Below, in pieces: positions 1 through 9,394 of a stretch of DNA of 64,000 nucleotides. Source of the stretch: Bremerella volcania (GTDB lineage Bacteria > Planctomycetota > Planctomycetia > Pirellulales > Pirellulaceae); NCBI RefSeq assembly GCF_007748115.1, contig NZ_CP036289.1:992001-1056000 (forward strand), in the 5' to 3' direction. Position 1 is the stretch's first letter, and each line of letters opens with the position of its first letter. Made by a program: the position numbers and the translations under genes. The notes below the pieces were generated by a model. The model had not been told where the DNA came from, made no database searches, and worked only from the letters and a program-made list of their open reading frames with translations.

Positions 1-2
1 CC

Positions 3-3000
3 CTCGTATTTGCGAATGATGCTTCGTTCGATTTGCCTGCGATCGATATCCTGGGGGACTTGTTTGTTAGCGTTGGAGGTGATCTCAGCGATCAAAGCGG
101 CAAACAGATCGTGGTGGGGAATATCGCTTCATTCGCTGCCACGAATATCAATTTGACGAATCATCTGCCTGGGCATGACTTTGAAAAGTTGACGCTCAAC
201 GCTACCGCAAATGCCAGCGTTACTGAAACCGATGGCTTCACCTTTGCGGGCATCAGCAATATAACGGGTGACCTGGTCGTCACTTCCGGCGGAGCCATTG
301 TTGACCAGGCCGATACGGAATTGACGGTTGGTAATCTGGCCAACTTGACGGGCACCCAAATCGATCTGACGAACACGACGGCGGTAACGGGTCACGCGCT
401 GAACCTGGTGACCCTCGTTACCACTGGTACCGATCCGAACGACAATGCCTCGCTGTTGGAACTCGACGGATTTACCTTTGCGGGCGTGAATACGATCTTA
501 GGCAACTTGACGGTCACTTCGGGCGGTGAGATCCTCGATCAGACCGATACGGAACTGTCCGTTGGCGATCTGGTGAGCCTGACCGGCACGCAAATCGATC
601 TGACGAATACCACGGCGGTAACGGGTCACGCGCTGAACCTAGTGACGCTGGTCACCACCGGGACCAATCCGAACGACAATGCCTCGCTGCTGGAACTCGA
701 TGGCTTCACTTTCGCCGGTGTGAACACGATTCTCGGTAACCTGACCGTCACCTCCGGTGGTGAAATCTTGGATCAGGCTGACACGGAATTGTCCGTCGGT
801 GACCTGGCCAGCCTGACGGGCACGCAAATCGATCTGACCAATACCACCGCCGTGACGGGTCACGCACTGAACCTGGTGACCCTGGTCACGACTGGCACCG
901 ATCCGAACGATAACGCGTCGCTCTTGGAATTGGATGGATTTACCTTTGCGGGCGTGAATACGATCTTAGGCAGCTTGACGGTCACCTCGGGTGGCGAGAT
1001 CCTGGATCAAGCCGATACGGAACTTTCGGTCGGCGATCTGGCCAGCTTGACGGGCACCCAAATCGATCTGACAAATACCACGGCGGTAACGGGTCACGCG
1101 CTGAACCTGGTGACCTTGGTTACCACGGGTACCGACCCCAACGATAACGCGTCGCTCTTGGAACTCGATGGCTTCACCTTCGCTGGGGTGAACACGATTC
1201 TTGGTAATCTGACCGTGACCTCCGGGGGTGAGATCCTCGATCAGACCGATACGGAACTATCCGTTGGCGATTTGGCGAGCCTGACCGGTACGCAAATCGA
1301 TCTGGCCAATACCACGGCGGTAACGGGTCACGCGCTGAACCTGGTGACCTTGGTTACCACGGGTACCGACCCCAACGATAACGCGTCGCTCTTGGAACTG
1401 GACGGGTTTACCTTCGCTGGGGTGAGTACGATCCTGGGTAACCTGATCGTCACATCCGGGGGTGAGATCTCGGATCAAGCCGATACGGAACTTTCGATCG
1501 GTGATCTGGCCAACTTGACAGGCACCCAAATCGATCTGACGAACACCACGGCAGTGACGGGTCATTCGCTGAACCTGGTGACCTTGGTTACCACGGGTAC
1601 CGACCCCAACGATAACGCGTCGCTCTTGGAACTGGACGGGTTTACCTTCGCTGGGGTGAGTACGATCCTGGGTAACCTGATCGTCACATCCGGGGGTGAG
1701 ATCTCGGATCAAGCCGATACGGAACTTTCGGTCGGTGATCTGGCCAACTTGACAGGCACCCAAATCGATCTGACGAACACCACGGCAGTGACGGGTCATT
1801 CGCTGAACCTGGTGACGCTGGTAACGACTGGAACCGACCCGAACGACAATGCGTCGCTCTTGGAATTGGACGGCTTCACGTTCGCTGGGGTGAACACGAT
1901 CCTGGGTAACCTAACCGTCACCTCGGGCGGAGAGATCTCGGATCAAGCGGATACGGAACTTTCGGTCAGTGATCTGGCCAGTCTGACGGGTAGCCAAATC
2001 GATTTGGCCAATACCACGGCGGTATCGGGTCATGCGTTGAACCTGGTGACGTTGGTAACGACTGGAACCGATCCGAACGATAACGCGTCGCTTTTGGAGT
2101 TGGATGGCTTCACGTTCGCCGTAGTGAATACCATCCTGGGAAGTCTGACCGTCACCTCCGGGGGTGGGATCTTGGATCAGACCGATACCGAACTTTCGGT
2201 CGGTGACCTGGCGAGCCTGACCGGTACGCAAATCGATCTGACGAACACCACGGCCGTGACCGGTCACGCGTTGAACCTGGTGACCTTGGTTACCACTGGT
2301 ACCGACCCGAACGACAACGCTTCGCTTTTGGAGTTGGATGGCTTCACGTTCGCCGGAGTGAATACCATCCTGGGAAGTCTGACCGTCACCTCCGGGGGTG
2401 AGATCTTGGATCAGACTGATACGGAACTTTCGGTCGGTGATCTGGCAAGCCTGACCGGCACGCAAATCGATCTCGACAATACCACGGCGGTAACCGGTCA
2501 CGCGCTGAACCTGGTGACGCTGGTTACCACCGGTACCGACCCGAACGACAATGCCTCGCTGTTGGAACTCGACGGATTTACCTTTGCGGGCGTGAATACG
2601 ATTCTTGGTAATTTGACGGTGACCTCGGGTGGCGAGATCTCGGATCAGAACGACACGGAACTGTCCGTCGGTGATCTGGCGAGCCTGACCGGTACGCAAA
2701 TCGATCTGACCAATACCACGGCGGTAACGGGTCACGCGTTGAACCTGGTGACGCTGGTTACCACCGGTACCGACCCGAACGATAACGCGTCGCTCTTGGA
2801 ACTCGATGGCTTCACGTTCGCGGGCGTGAACACGATCTTAGGCAACTTGATGGTCACCTCGGGTGGCGAGATCCTGGATCAAGCCGATACGGAACTTTCG
2901 GTCGGCGATCTGGCGAGCCTGACGGGCACCCAAATTGATCTCGACAATACTACGGCGGTAACCGGTCACGCGTTGAATCTGGTCACGCTGGTTACCACGG

Positions 3001-6000
3001 GTACCGACCCCAACGACAACGCCTCGCTCTTGGAACTCGATGGGTTTACCTTCGCTGGGGTGAATACGATTCTTGGTAATTTGACGGTGACCTCGGGTGG
3101 CGAGATCTCGGATCAGAACGATACCGAACTATCCGTCGGTGACCTGGCGAGCCTGACCGGTACGCAAATCGATCTGACCAATACCACGGCCGTGACGGGT
3201 CACGCGTTGAATCTGGTAACCCTCGTTACCACTGGTACGGATCCGAACGACAATGCCTCGCTGCTGGAACTCGATGGCTTCACTTTCGCCGGTGTGAACA
3301 CGATTCTCGGTAACCTGACCGTCACCTCCGGTGGTGAAATCTTGGATCAGGCTGACACGGAATTGTCCGTCGGTGACCTGGCCAGCCTGACGGGCACGCA
3401 AATCGATCTGACGAATACAACGGCCGTGACCGGTCACGCGTTGAACCTGGTGACCCTGGTCACGACCGGGACCGATCCGAATGACAATGCCTCGCTGTTG
3501 GAGTTGGACGGCTTTACCTTCGCTGGTGTGAACACGATTCTCGGTAACCTGACCGTGACTTCCGGTGGTGAGATCTCGGATCAAGCAGATACGGAACTGA
3601 CCGTCAATGATCTGGCCAGCTTCACAGGCACCCAGATCGATCTGGATAACACGACGGCGGTGGTGGGTCATTCGTTAAACATGGTCAGCTTCGTCACGAC
3701 CGGTACGGACCCCAATGACAATGTGTCTTTGGCGGAATTGGACGGTTTTACCTTCGCCGGAGTGAATACATTCCTGGGTAGCTTAACCGTAACGTCCGGT
3801 GGTGCCATCGTTGATCAAGCGGATACGGAACTTTCGGTCGGCGATCTGGCCAGCTTGACGGGCACCCAGATCGATCTGACGAATACAACAGCCGTGACGG
3901 GGCACTCACTGAACCTGGTGACTCTCGTTACCACGGGTACCGACCCGAATGACAATGCGTCGCTGTTGGAGTTGGATGGCTTTACGTTCGCGGGCGTAAA
4001 CACGATTCTCGGTAATCTGACCGTCACCTCCGGTGGTGAGATCTTAGATCAGACCGATACGGAACTATCCGTAGGTGATTTGGCGAGCCTGATGGGCACC
4101 CAAATTGATCTCGACAATACCACGGCGGTAACCGGTCACGCGCTGAACCTAGTGACGCTGGTTACCACGGGTACCGACCCGAACGACAACGCTTCGCTGC
4201 TGGAACTCGATGGCTTCACCTTCGCTGGGGTGAACACGATTCTTGGTAATCTGACCGTGACCTCCGGGGGCGAGATTCTCGACCAGACCGATACGGAACT
4301 GTCCGTTGGTGATCTGGCGAGCCTGACCGGTACGCAAATCGATCTGACGAACACCACGGCAGTGACGGGGCACGCGCTGAACCTGGTGACGCTGGTTACC
4401 ACCGGTACCGACCCGAACGACCATGCTTCGCTGCTGGAACTCGATGGCTTCACGTTCGCGGGCGTAAACACGATTCTCGGTAACCTGACCGTGACTTCCG
4501 GTGGTGAGATCCTCGATCAGACCGACACGGAACTGTCCGTTGGCGATCTGGCGAGCCTGACGGGCACCCAAATTGATCTCGACAATACCACGGCGGTAAC
4601 CGGTCACGCGCTGAACCTAGTGACGCTGGTCACCACTGGTACCGATCCGAATGACAATGCCTCGCTCTTAGAACTGGACGGCTTTACGTTCGCTGGGGTG
4701 AACACGATCTTAGGCAACTTGATGGTCACCTCGGGTGGCGAGATCTTGGACCAGGCCGATACGGAACTTTCGGTCGGTGATCTGGCGAGCCTGACCGGTA
4801 CGCAAATCGATCTGACGAACACCACGGCCGTGACGGGTCACTCGCTGAACCTGGTGACGCTGGTTACCACAGGTACCGACCCGAACGATAACGCGTCGCT
4901 CTTGGAACTCGACGGATTTACGTTCGCGGGCGTGAACACGATCTTAGGCAACTTGATGGTCACCTCGGGTGGCGAGATCTTGGACCAGGCCGATACGGAA
5001 CTTTCGGTCGGTGATCTGGCGAGCCTGACCGGTACGCAAATCGATCTGACGAACACCACGGCAGTGACGGGGCACGCGCTGAACCTGGTGACGCTGGTTA
5101 CCACCGGTACCGATCCGAACGACAATGCCTCGCTGCTGGAACTCGACGGATTTACCTTTGCGGGCGTGAATACGATCTTAGGCAACTTGACGGTCACTTC
5201 GGGCGGTGAGATCCTCGATCAGACCGACACGGAACTGTCCGTTGGCGATCTGGCGAGCCTGACGGGCACCCAAATTGATCTCGACAATACCACGGCGGTA
5301 ACCGGTCACGCGCTGAACCTAGTGACGCTGGTCACCACCGGGACGGATCCGAACGACAACGCCTCGCTGTTGGAGTTGGATGGCTTCACTTTCGCTGGTG
5401 TGAACACGATTCTCGGTAATCTGACCGTCACCTCCGGTGGTGAGATCCTCGATCAGACCGACACGGAACTGTCCGTTGGCGATCTGGCGAGCCTGACCGG
5501 TACGCAAATTGATCTGACCAATACTACGGCGGTAACGGGTCACGCGCTGAACCTGGTGACCTTGGTTACCACTGGTACGGATCCGAATGACAATGCTTCG
5601 TTGCTAGAGTTGGACGGGTTCACGTTCGCTGGCGTGAACATGATTCTCGGTAACTTGACCGTGACTTCTGGGGGCGAGATCCTCGATCAGGCCGACACGG
5701 AACTGTCCGTCGGTGACCTGGCGAGCCTGACCGGTACGCAAATCGATCTGACCAATACCACGGCCGTGACGGGTCACGCGTTGAATCTGGTAACCCTCGT
5801 TACCACTGGTACGGATCCGAACGACAATGCCTCGCTCTTAGAACTGGACGGGTTTACGTTCGCTGGCGTAAACACGATTCTCGGTAATCTGACCGTGACC
5901 TCCGGGGGAGCCATTGTTGATCAGACTAATACTAAGCTGACGGTCAACGATCTGACTGATCTTAAGGGTACGGCGATTGACTTGGCCAATACGACGGCGG

Positions 6001-9000
6001 TTACCGGTCATTCTTTGAATCAGGTTACCTTTGTCACGACCGCTGGTGATGCCGAACTTAAGGAACTCGACGGTTTCGAGTTTGTGGGGGCAAATGACAT
6101 TCAGGGCGGTCTGACGGTAACCACAGGCGGTGGTATTACGCAGCCTAACGGCACGCTCACCGTGACCGGAATAACGAACCTGACCGTTGGTGAAGGCGAA
6201 TTGGTCACGCTCGATAAGATGAACGACTTCCAAGGCACGGTCAGCATCAAAGGTGCAACCAATCGTGCTGGCGATGTGACGCTTGTCGACATCAACGCCA
6301 TCGAGTTTGGGGATGTCGTCAGCAACAAGCTCAAGATCACCGCCGGTGGGAACATCACGCAAGACACCGGAACTCATTTGGATATTCTGACGCAGACCAT
6401 TCTTGGCTTGTCGAGCAAAGCAACCATTGAACTGCTGAATGTCGGGAACGATCTGTCCACGGATGTCCAGCTTGACACCGCTGGCAACATCGATCGAGTC
6501 TGGGACTTCGAGATTCGAAACGAAAATGCCGGCGGCATCGTAGTACCAGGTGGTGATTTCGAAAATGTGGTCAAGGGGGGAATGGTCGACGACCTGACAC
6601 TCGAATTCGTCAATGCCCCGACCCTGACACTTCCTGAAATCAAGATTACGGATGATCTACGCATTGTTATCGCTGGCCTTCTAACTCAAAGCGGTGACAT
6701 CGAAGCTGGCGATACGGCACAGTTTGATGCCGGTACCATTACCCTGGCTAATGCGAATAGCCTGACGGTCGCCAATAACGCCAGCTTCACCGTCGATACT
6801 GGGGATCTCAACGTTGGTGTTACTCCGACGACGGCAGCGGATAAGGATCGAGGGACCGTCGCACCAGCAACCGTTAATCTCGGTACGCTGACATTCTCGG
6901 CCGATGGTCATAACGTGACGATCTCCGAGAACAGTGCCATGAACCTGGCAGGTGACAATGTCGCCCAAACGGTGTACTTGCGGTCCGAGAATGCCAGCAT
7001 TGAAACCAATGCCGATGCAACGCTTGATGTTAACGACTTGGCCGCATTCAGGGCGTTCACTGATATCAGTCTCGGGAACGCGACGAATTCGGAAGTCGAT
7101 CTGCGAATCCTGCTTGTCGATGCAGGCGGAAGCGTTTCGATCATCGAAAACTCTGATTTCAGCAGCATGACCGACACAGAGACGGCTCTCGCTGTGATGA
7201 ATGGCACCACGGTCACGGGAACCCTGGCCATTCAAACAGGCGGTCATATCATCCAGGTTAACGATATTCGCACTGCAGGGCCTGGTGATCGCATTCAAGC
7301 CGGCTTCGCTCTCTTCGATTCCGAAGGCAGCATTCTGTTGACCGATCTTGAGGTCGGTCGAATTGCCGCCTCGGCAGGTGGAACACCACTGTTTGTCACG
7401 CAGGGAGTTGGGCTTGACTTTGACGCGGCTGGAATCAACAAGGGCAATGGATTTGGTGGCGACTTGGCAACGGCGGTGATCGATTCGTCTTTGCCAACCG
7501 AGAATGCGGATACGTTTGCTGATAACGCTCGTGCCGATGCATTTCTCTTTCAAGATGTCGATGGCAATATGATCGACGATGGCGAGGCCTACTCGATCAT
7601 CATTTCTGATATCGACGGATTGGTCATTGGAAGTGTTGCCGATGCGATCGCCGGTGGCAAAGTGCCGCTGATTGACGGTCTCCGCACAAACGGAGCGGAA
7701 GCCGGCCATGTCTTTGTGCGAGCCGAGGGAGGCAACTTGACCTTCGGAACGGGCGCGGGGCTTGTCGTCGGTTTGGCAAACTCTGGGGTTATCACGGCGC
7801 TGGCCAGTGGTGATCTGACGATCACGCCTGGAAGCTGGTTGCATGTTACCGATGGTGCGGATCCGGTTGCTTCCGCATTTGCCGTCGTCACCACGATTGA
7901 AGGCTTCGTGGATAACCCGACGAACAAGTTCGAGTTGCCTAACTCGACCACGGTTGCCATGCCGAACGAAGGTCCGGCATATTCGCGCATACCGGGTAAC
8001 GTCGATACCTATGTCCTCGGTACGCAGACGGGTAAGGACTCGACGGCAACGATCGTGTTGAACAAGCTTGGTACGCTAGGCGCCCCAGATGAAATGGACT
8101 TCGAGGTGGTTCTGAACTTTAACGATACGACCCCACCTCAGTTGGAACCGTATCCCGTCGCATTCAATTCGGACACGGTCATCCTGCATGATATTCCGTG
8201 GGAATTTGCGACGACGAATGCTTCGACCGTTGTTACCCTCCAGGCTTACAACAGCCCAAATATCAACCTCTATGCGGATGTCGCCGCCGACGAATCGAGT
8301 TTCAATAATCTGAACGTGGTGATCGATCAGTTTGAGATCTTCTTCCTCACGCCGATCGACTACGTGCCAGAGATGAGCAACTTCGCTGCCCCGAACAATC
8401 CGTACCTCACGCCGATTATTGTTCCTGAGCCTGAGGTGGCACCGTATGCGGCTCTGACCGAAATTGCCGACGATACGCGTGTGGCGACTCAGATCGATGG
8501 TGTGACGGTCGTCGAAGTGGACCCAAGCGACTTCATGGAAATCGGCGAGGAAATCGAACTCGACGATGACTTCATGACGCTGGATGCCGTCAAGGAGTTC
8601 ATCCAGAATGGCGATCAGTTCCCACCGGGGCTCTACAAGATCGAAATCCTCTACCCAGGCGCGGAAGTGCCGGAAGAGCACTTCTACTGGAAGCAGGATC
8701 GTCCTGATCCGTTCGACTTGTTCAGTCGCAGTTCCAAGCCGGTTGCCCCACAGGCAGCTGAACTGGCCGCGGCTGATCAGGCAAAAGCTCAGCTTTCGGC
8801 CGAAGAGGTTTGGGCTCGAGAGTACGAAAAGTGGTTTCCGACCGCCGCTGATATGCAGCCAGCCGACGACCTTTTAGTGCCTTCCGCTGAAGGTGAGTCG
8901 GGCGATATGATCCCGAGTGAGGACGATATTCTCCTTGAACGCGTCACAACGGTAAGTTTGCAAGAAATCGACCGGATGACCGATCGATTGCGAGCCAAAC

Positions 9001-9194
9001 GATCCATCGTCCGCGACAGCCTGAATGGGGCGATGATTGGTGGCGCGGCTCTGATGGCTGCGGTTGCCGCCCAGGGACGTCGAGATGATGAGGCACCTAA
9101 TCATCATCCGGACGAACAAAGGGAGCAGCCTGAGGATTCTTTGGACGAGACTTCTCTCGGTCGACTACGCCGCCGCGTTCGTCAATGGCTATGA
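3..9194 (+). CDS. Giant beta-strand-repeat surface protein (5' truncated by window edge)
   Basis: The reading frame is open to the left edge of the window, so the true N-terminus is missing; at least 3,060 residues are present. From about base 246 to 6090 it consists of 25 copies of a 78-residue unit with the core TSGGEILDQADTELSVGDL and the signature TGTQIDL-TNTTAVTGH. The spacing is exactly 234 bp. After the array come more divergent beta-rich stretches (about 6100-8300), an acidic/proline-containing region (8400-8950), one short hydrophobic segment near SLNGAMIGGAALMAAVAA (about 9020-9070) and a basic tail ending RRRVRQWL. Repeats of this kind resemble filamentous haemagglutinin-like beta-helical or 'beta strand repeat' adhesins, which are common as giant proteins in planctomycetes; that assignment is by pattern only. 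It is probably exported and surface-associated. No catalytic domain is visible. An 11-bp hairpin follows the stop codon. Confidence 0.85.
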   Translation, partial: LVFANDASFDLPAIDILGDLFVSVGGDLSDQSGKQIVVGNIASFAATNINLTNHLPGHDFEKLTLNATANASVTETDGFTFAGISNITGDLVVTSGGAIVDQADTELTVGNLANLTGTQIDLTNTTAVTGHALNLVTLVTTGTDPNDNASLLELDGFTFAGVNTILGNLTVTSGGEILDQTDTELSVGDLVSLTGTQIDLTNTTAVTGHALNLVTLVTTGTNPNDNASLLELDGFTFAGVNTILGNLTVTSGGEILDQADTELSVGDLASLTGTQIDLTNTTAVTGHALNLVTLVTTGTDPNDNASLLELDGFTFAGVNTILGSLTVTSGGEILDQADTELSVGDLASLTGTQIDLTNTTAVTGHALNLVTLVTTGTDPNDNASLLELDGFTFAGVNTILGNLTVTSGGEILDQTDTELSVGDLASLTGTQIDLANTTAVTGHALNLVTLVTTGTDPNDNASLLELDGFTFAGVSTILGNLIVTSGGEISDQADTELSIGDLANLTGTQIDLTNTTAVTGHSLNLVTLVTTGTDPNDNASLLELDGFTFAGVSTILGNLIVTSGGEISDQADTELSVGDLANLTGTQIDLTNTTAVTGHSLNLVTLVTTGTDPNDNASLLELDGFTFAGVNTILGNLTVTSGGEISDQADTELSVSDLASLTGSQIDLANTTAVSGHALNLVTLVTTGTDPNDNASLLELDGFTFAVVNTILGSLTVTSGGGILDQTDTELSVGDLASLTGTQIDLTNTTAVTGHALNLVTLVTTGTDPNDNASLLELDGFTFAGVNTILGSLTVTSGGEILDQTDTELSVGDLASLTGTQIDLDNTTAVTGHALNLVTLVTTGTDPNDNASLLELDGFTFAGVNTILGNLTVTSGGEISDQNDTELSVGDLASLTGTQIDLTNTTAVTGHALNLVTLVTTGTDPNDNASLLELDGFTFAGVNTILGNLMVTSGGEILDQADTELSVGDLASLTGTQIDLDNTTAVTGHALNLVTLVTTGTDPNDNASLLELDGFTFAGVNTILGNLTVTSGGEISDQNDTELSVGDLASLTGTQIDLTNTTAVTGHALNLVTLVTTGTDPNDNASLLELDGFTFAGVNTILGNLTVTSGGEILDQADTELSVGDLASLTGTQIDLTNTTAVTGHALNLVTLVTTGTDPNDNASLLELDGFTFAGVNTILGNLTVTSGGEISDQADTELTVNDLASFTGTQIDLDNTTAVVGHSLNMVSFVTTGTDPNDNVSLAELDGFTFAGVNTFLGSLTVTSGGAIVDQADTELSVGDLASLTGTQIDLTNTTAVTGHSLNLVTLVTTGTDPNDNASLLELDGFTFAGVNTILGNLTVTSGGEILDQTDTELSVGDLASLMGTQIDLDNTTAVTGHALNLVTLVTTGTDPNDNASLLELDGFTFAGVNTILGNLTVTSGGEILDQTDTELSVGDLASLTGTQIDLTNTTAVTGHALNLVTLVTTGTDPNDHASLLELDGFTFAGVNTILGNLTVTSGGEILDQTDTELSVGDLASLTGTQIDLDNTTAVTGHALNLVTLVTTGTDPNDNASLLELDGFTFAGVNTILGNLMVTSGGEILDQADTELSVGDLASLTGTQIDLTNTTAVTGHSLNLVTLVTTGTDPNDNASLLELDGFTFAGVNTILGNLMVTSGGEILDQADTELSVGDLASLTGTQIDLTNTTAVTGHALNLVTLVTTGTDPNDNASLLELDGFTFAGVNTILGNLTVTSGGEILDQTDTELSVGDLASLTGTQIDLDNTTAVTGHALNLVTLVTTGTDPNDNASLLELDGFTFAGVNTILGNLTVTSGGEILDQTDTELSVGDLASLTGTQIDLTNTTAVTGHALNLVTLVTTGTDPNDNASLLELDGFTFAGVNMILGNLTVTSGGEILDQADTELSVGDLASLTGTQIDLTNTTAVTGHALNLVTLVTTGTDPNDNASLLELDGFTFAGVNTILGNLTVTSGGAIVDQTNTKLTVNDLTDLKGTAIDLANTTAVTGHSLNQVTFVTTAGDAELKELDGFEFVGANDIQGGLTVTTGGGITQPNGTLTVTGITNLTVGEGELVTLDKMNDFQGTVSIKGATNRAGDVTLVDINAIEFGDVVSNKLKITAGGNITQDTGTHLDILTQTILGLSSKATIELLNVGNDLSTDVQLDTAGNIDRVWDFEIRNENAGGIVVPGGDFENVVKGGMVDDLTLEFVNAPTLTLPEIKITDDLRIVIAGLLTQSGDIEAGDTAQFDAGTITLANANSLTVANNASFTVDTGDLNVGVTPTTAADKDRGTVAPATVNLGTLTFSADGHNVTISENSAMNLAGDNVAQTVYLRSENASIETNADATLDVNDLAAFRAFTDISLGNATNSEVDLRILLVDAGGSVSIIENSDFSSMTDTETALAVMNGTTVTGTLAIQTGGHIIQVNDIRTAGPGDRIQAGFALFDSEGSILLTDLEVGRIAASAGGTPLFVTQGVGLDFDAAGINKGNGFGGDLATAVIDSSLPTENADTFADNARADAFLFQDVDGNMIDDGEAYSIIISDIDGLVIGSVADAIAGGKVPLIDGLRTNGAEAGHVFVRAEGGNLTFGTGAGLVVGLANSGVITALASGDLTITPGSWLHVTDGADPVASAFAVVTTIEGFVDNPTNKFELPNSTTVAMPNEGPAYSRIPGNVDTYVLGTQTGKDSTATIVLNKLGTLGAPDEMDFEVVLNFNDTTPPQLEPYPVAFNSDTVILHDIPWEFATTNASTVVTLQAYNSPNINLYADVAADESSFNNLNVVIDQFEIFFLTPIDYVPEMSNFAAPNNPYLTPIIVPEPEVAPYAALTEIADDTRVATQIDGVTVVEVDPSDFMEIGEEIELDDDFMTLDAVKEFIQNGDQFPPGLYKIEILYPGAEVPEEHFYWKQDRPDPFDLFSRSSKPVAPQAAELAAADQAKAQLSAEEVWAREYEKWFPTAADMQPADDLLVPSAEGESGDMIPSEDDILLERVTTVSLQEIDRMTDRLRAKRSIVRDSLNGAMIGGAALMAAVAAQGRRDDEAPNHHPDEQREQPEDSLDETSLGRLRRRVRQWL
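246..6090 (+). repeat. Tandem array of 25 x 234 bp (78 aa) units inside the giant protein
   Basis: The codon of the Ile in TQIDL starts at 360 and recurs every 234 bases without exception until 5976 (24 intervals), so 25 units can be counted. Units differ mostly by synonymous changes and a few residue swaps such as ILDQ/ISDQ and LTN/LDN. The last unit is slightly shortened (AGDAELKEL replaces GTDPNDNASLLEL). Bases 1333-1582 and 1567-1816 are identical except for one base, which marks a very recent unit duplication or gene conversion. The same periodicity creates long antisense open frames that are not genes. Confidence 0.95.
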
Positions 9195-9220
9195 TAAAGG
9201 TCTGAAATTTGGATAAACTC

Positions 9221-9250
9221 GCGAGTCCATTTCCTTGGGAATGGACTCGC
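9221..9250 (+). terminator. Hairpin downstream of the giant repeat gene
   Basis: A perfect 11-bp stem (GCGAGTCCATT pairing with AATGGACTCGC, 8-nt loop) lies 26 bases after the stop codon of the giant protein gene. No T-run follows, so it is either a weak/Rho-assisted terminator or an mRNA 3'-end stabiliser. Confidence 0.5.
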
Positions 9251-9394
9251 GGCGCGTTATCATCGAACTTTCTTTGAGATCCTTGATTCACCCAGGCTAG
9301 AATTGAGTTAGGATCGAGAAAAGGCGCCGCCAGTCACCAGCAGTGCATGGGTTGAGAGAGAAGGTGCGCGCAACGAATTGGGGGATTTAGCTTC

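Noticed and set aside
1257-5543. Long antisense open frames of 70-274 codons across the repeat array
   Set aside because: They recur with the 234-bp unit and are basic Arg/Gln-rich shadows of the sense repeat; they have no start context or family resemblance.
6681-7844. 387-codon antisense frame opposite the giant protein
   Set aside because: The sense frame continues with repeat-like beta protein; the antisense product has the Arg/Cys/Ile-rich composition of a shadow frame.
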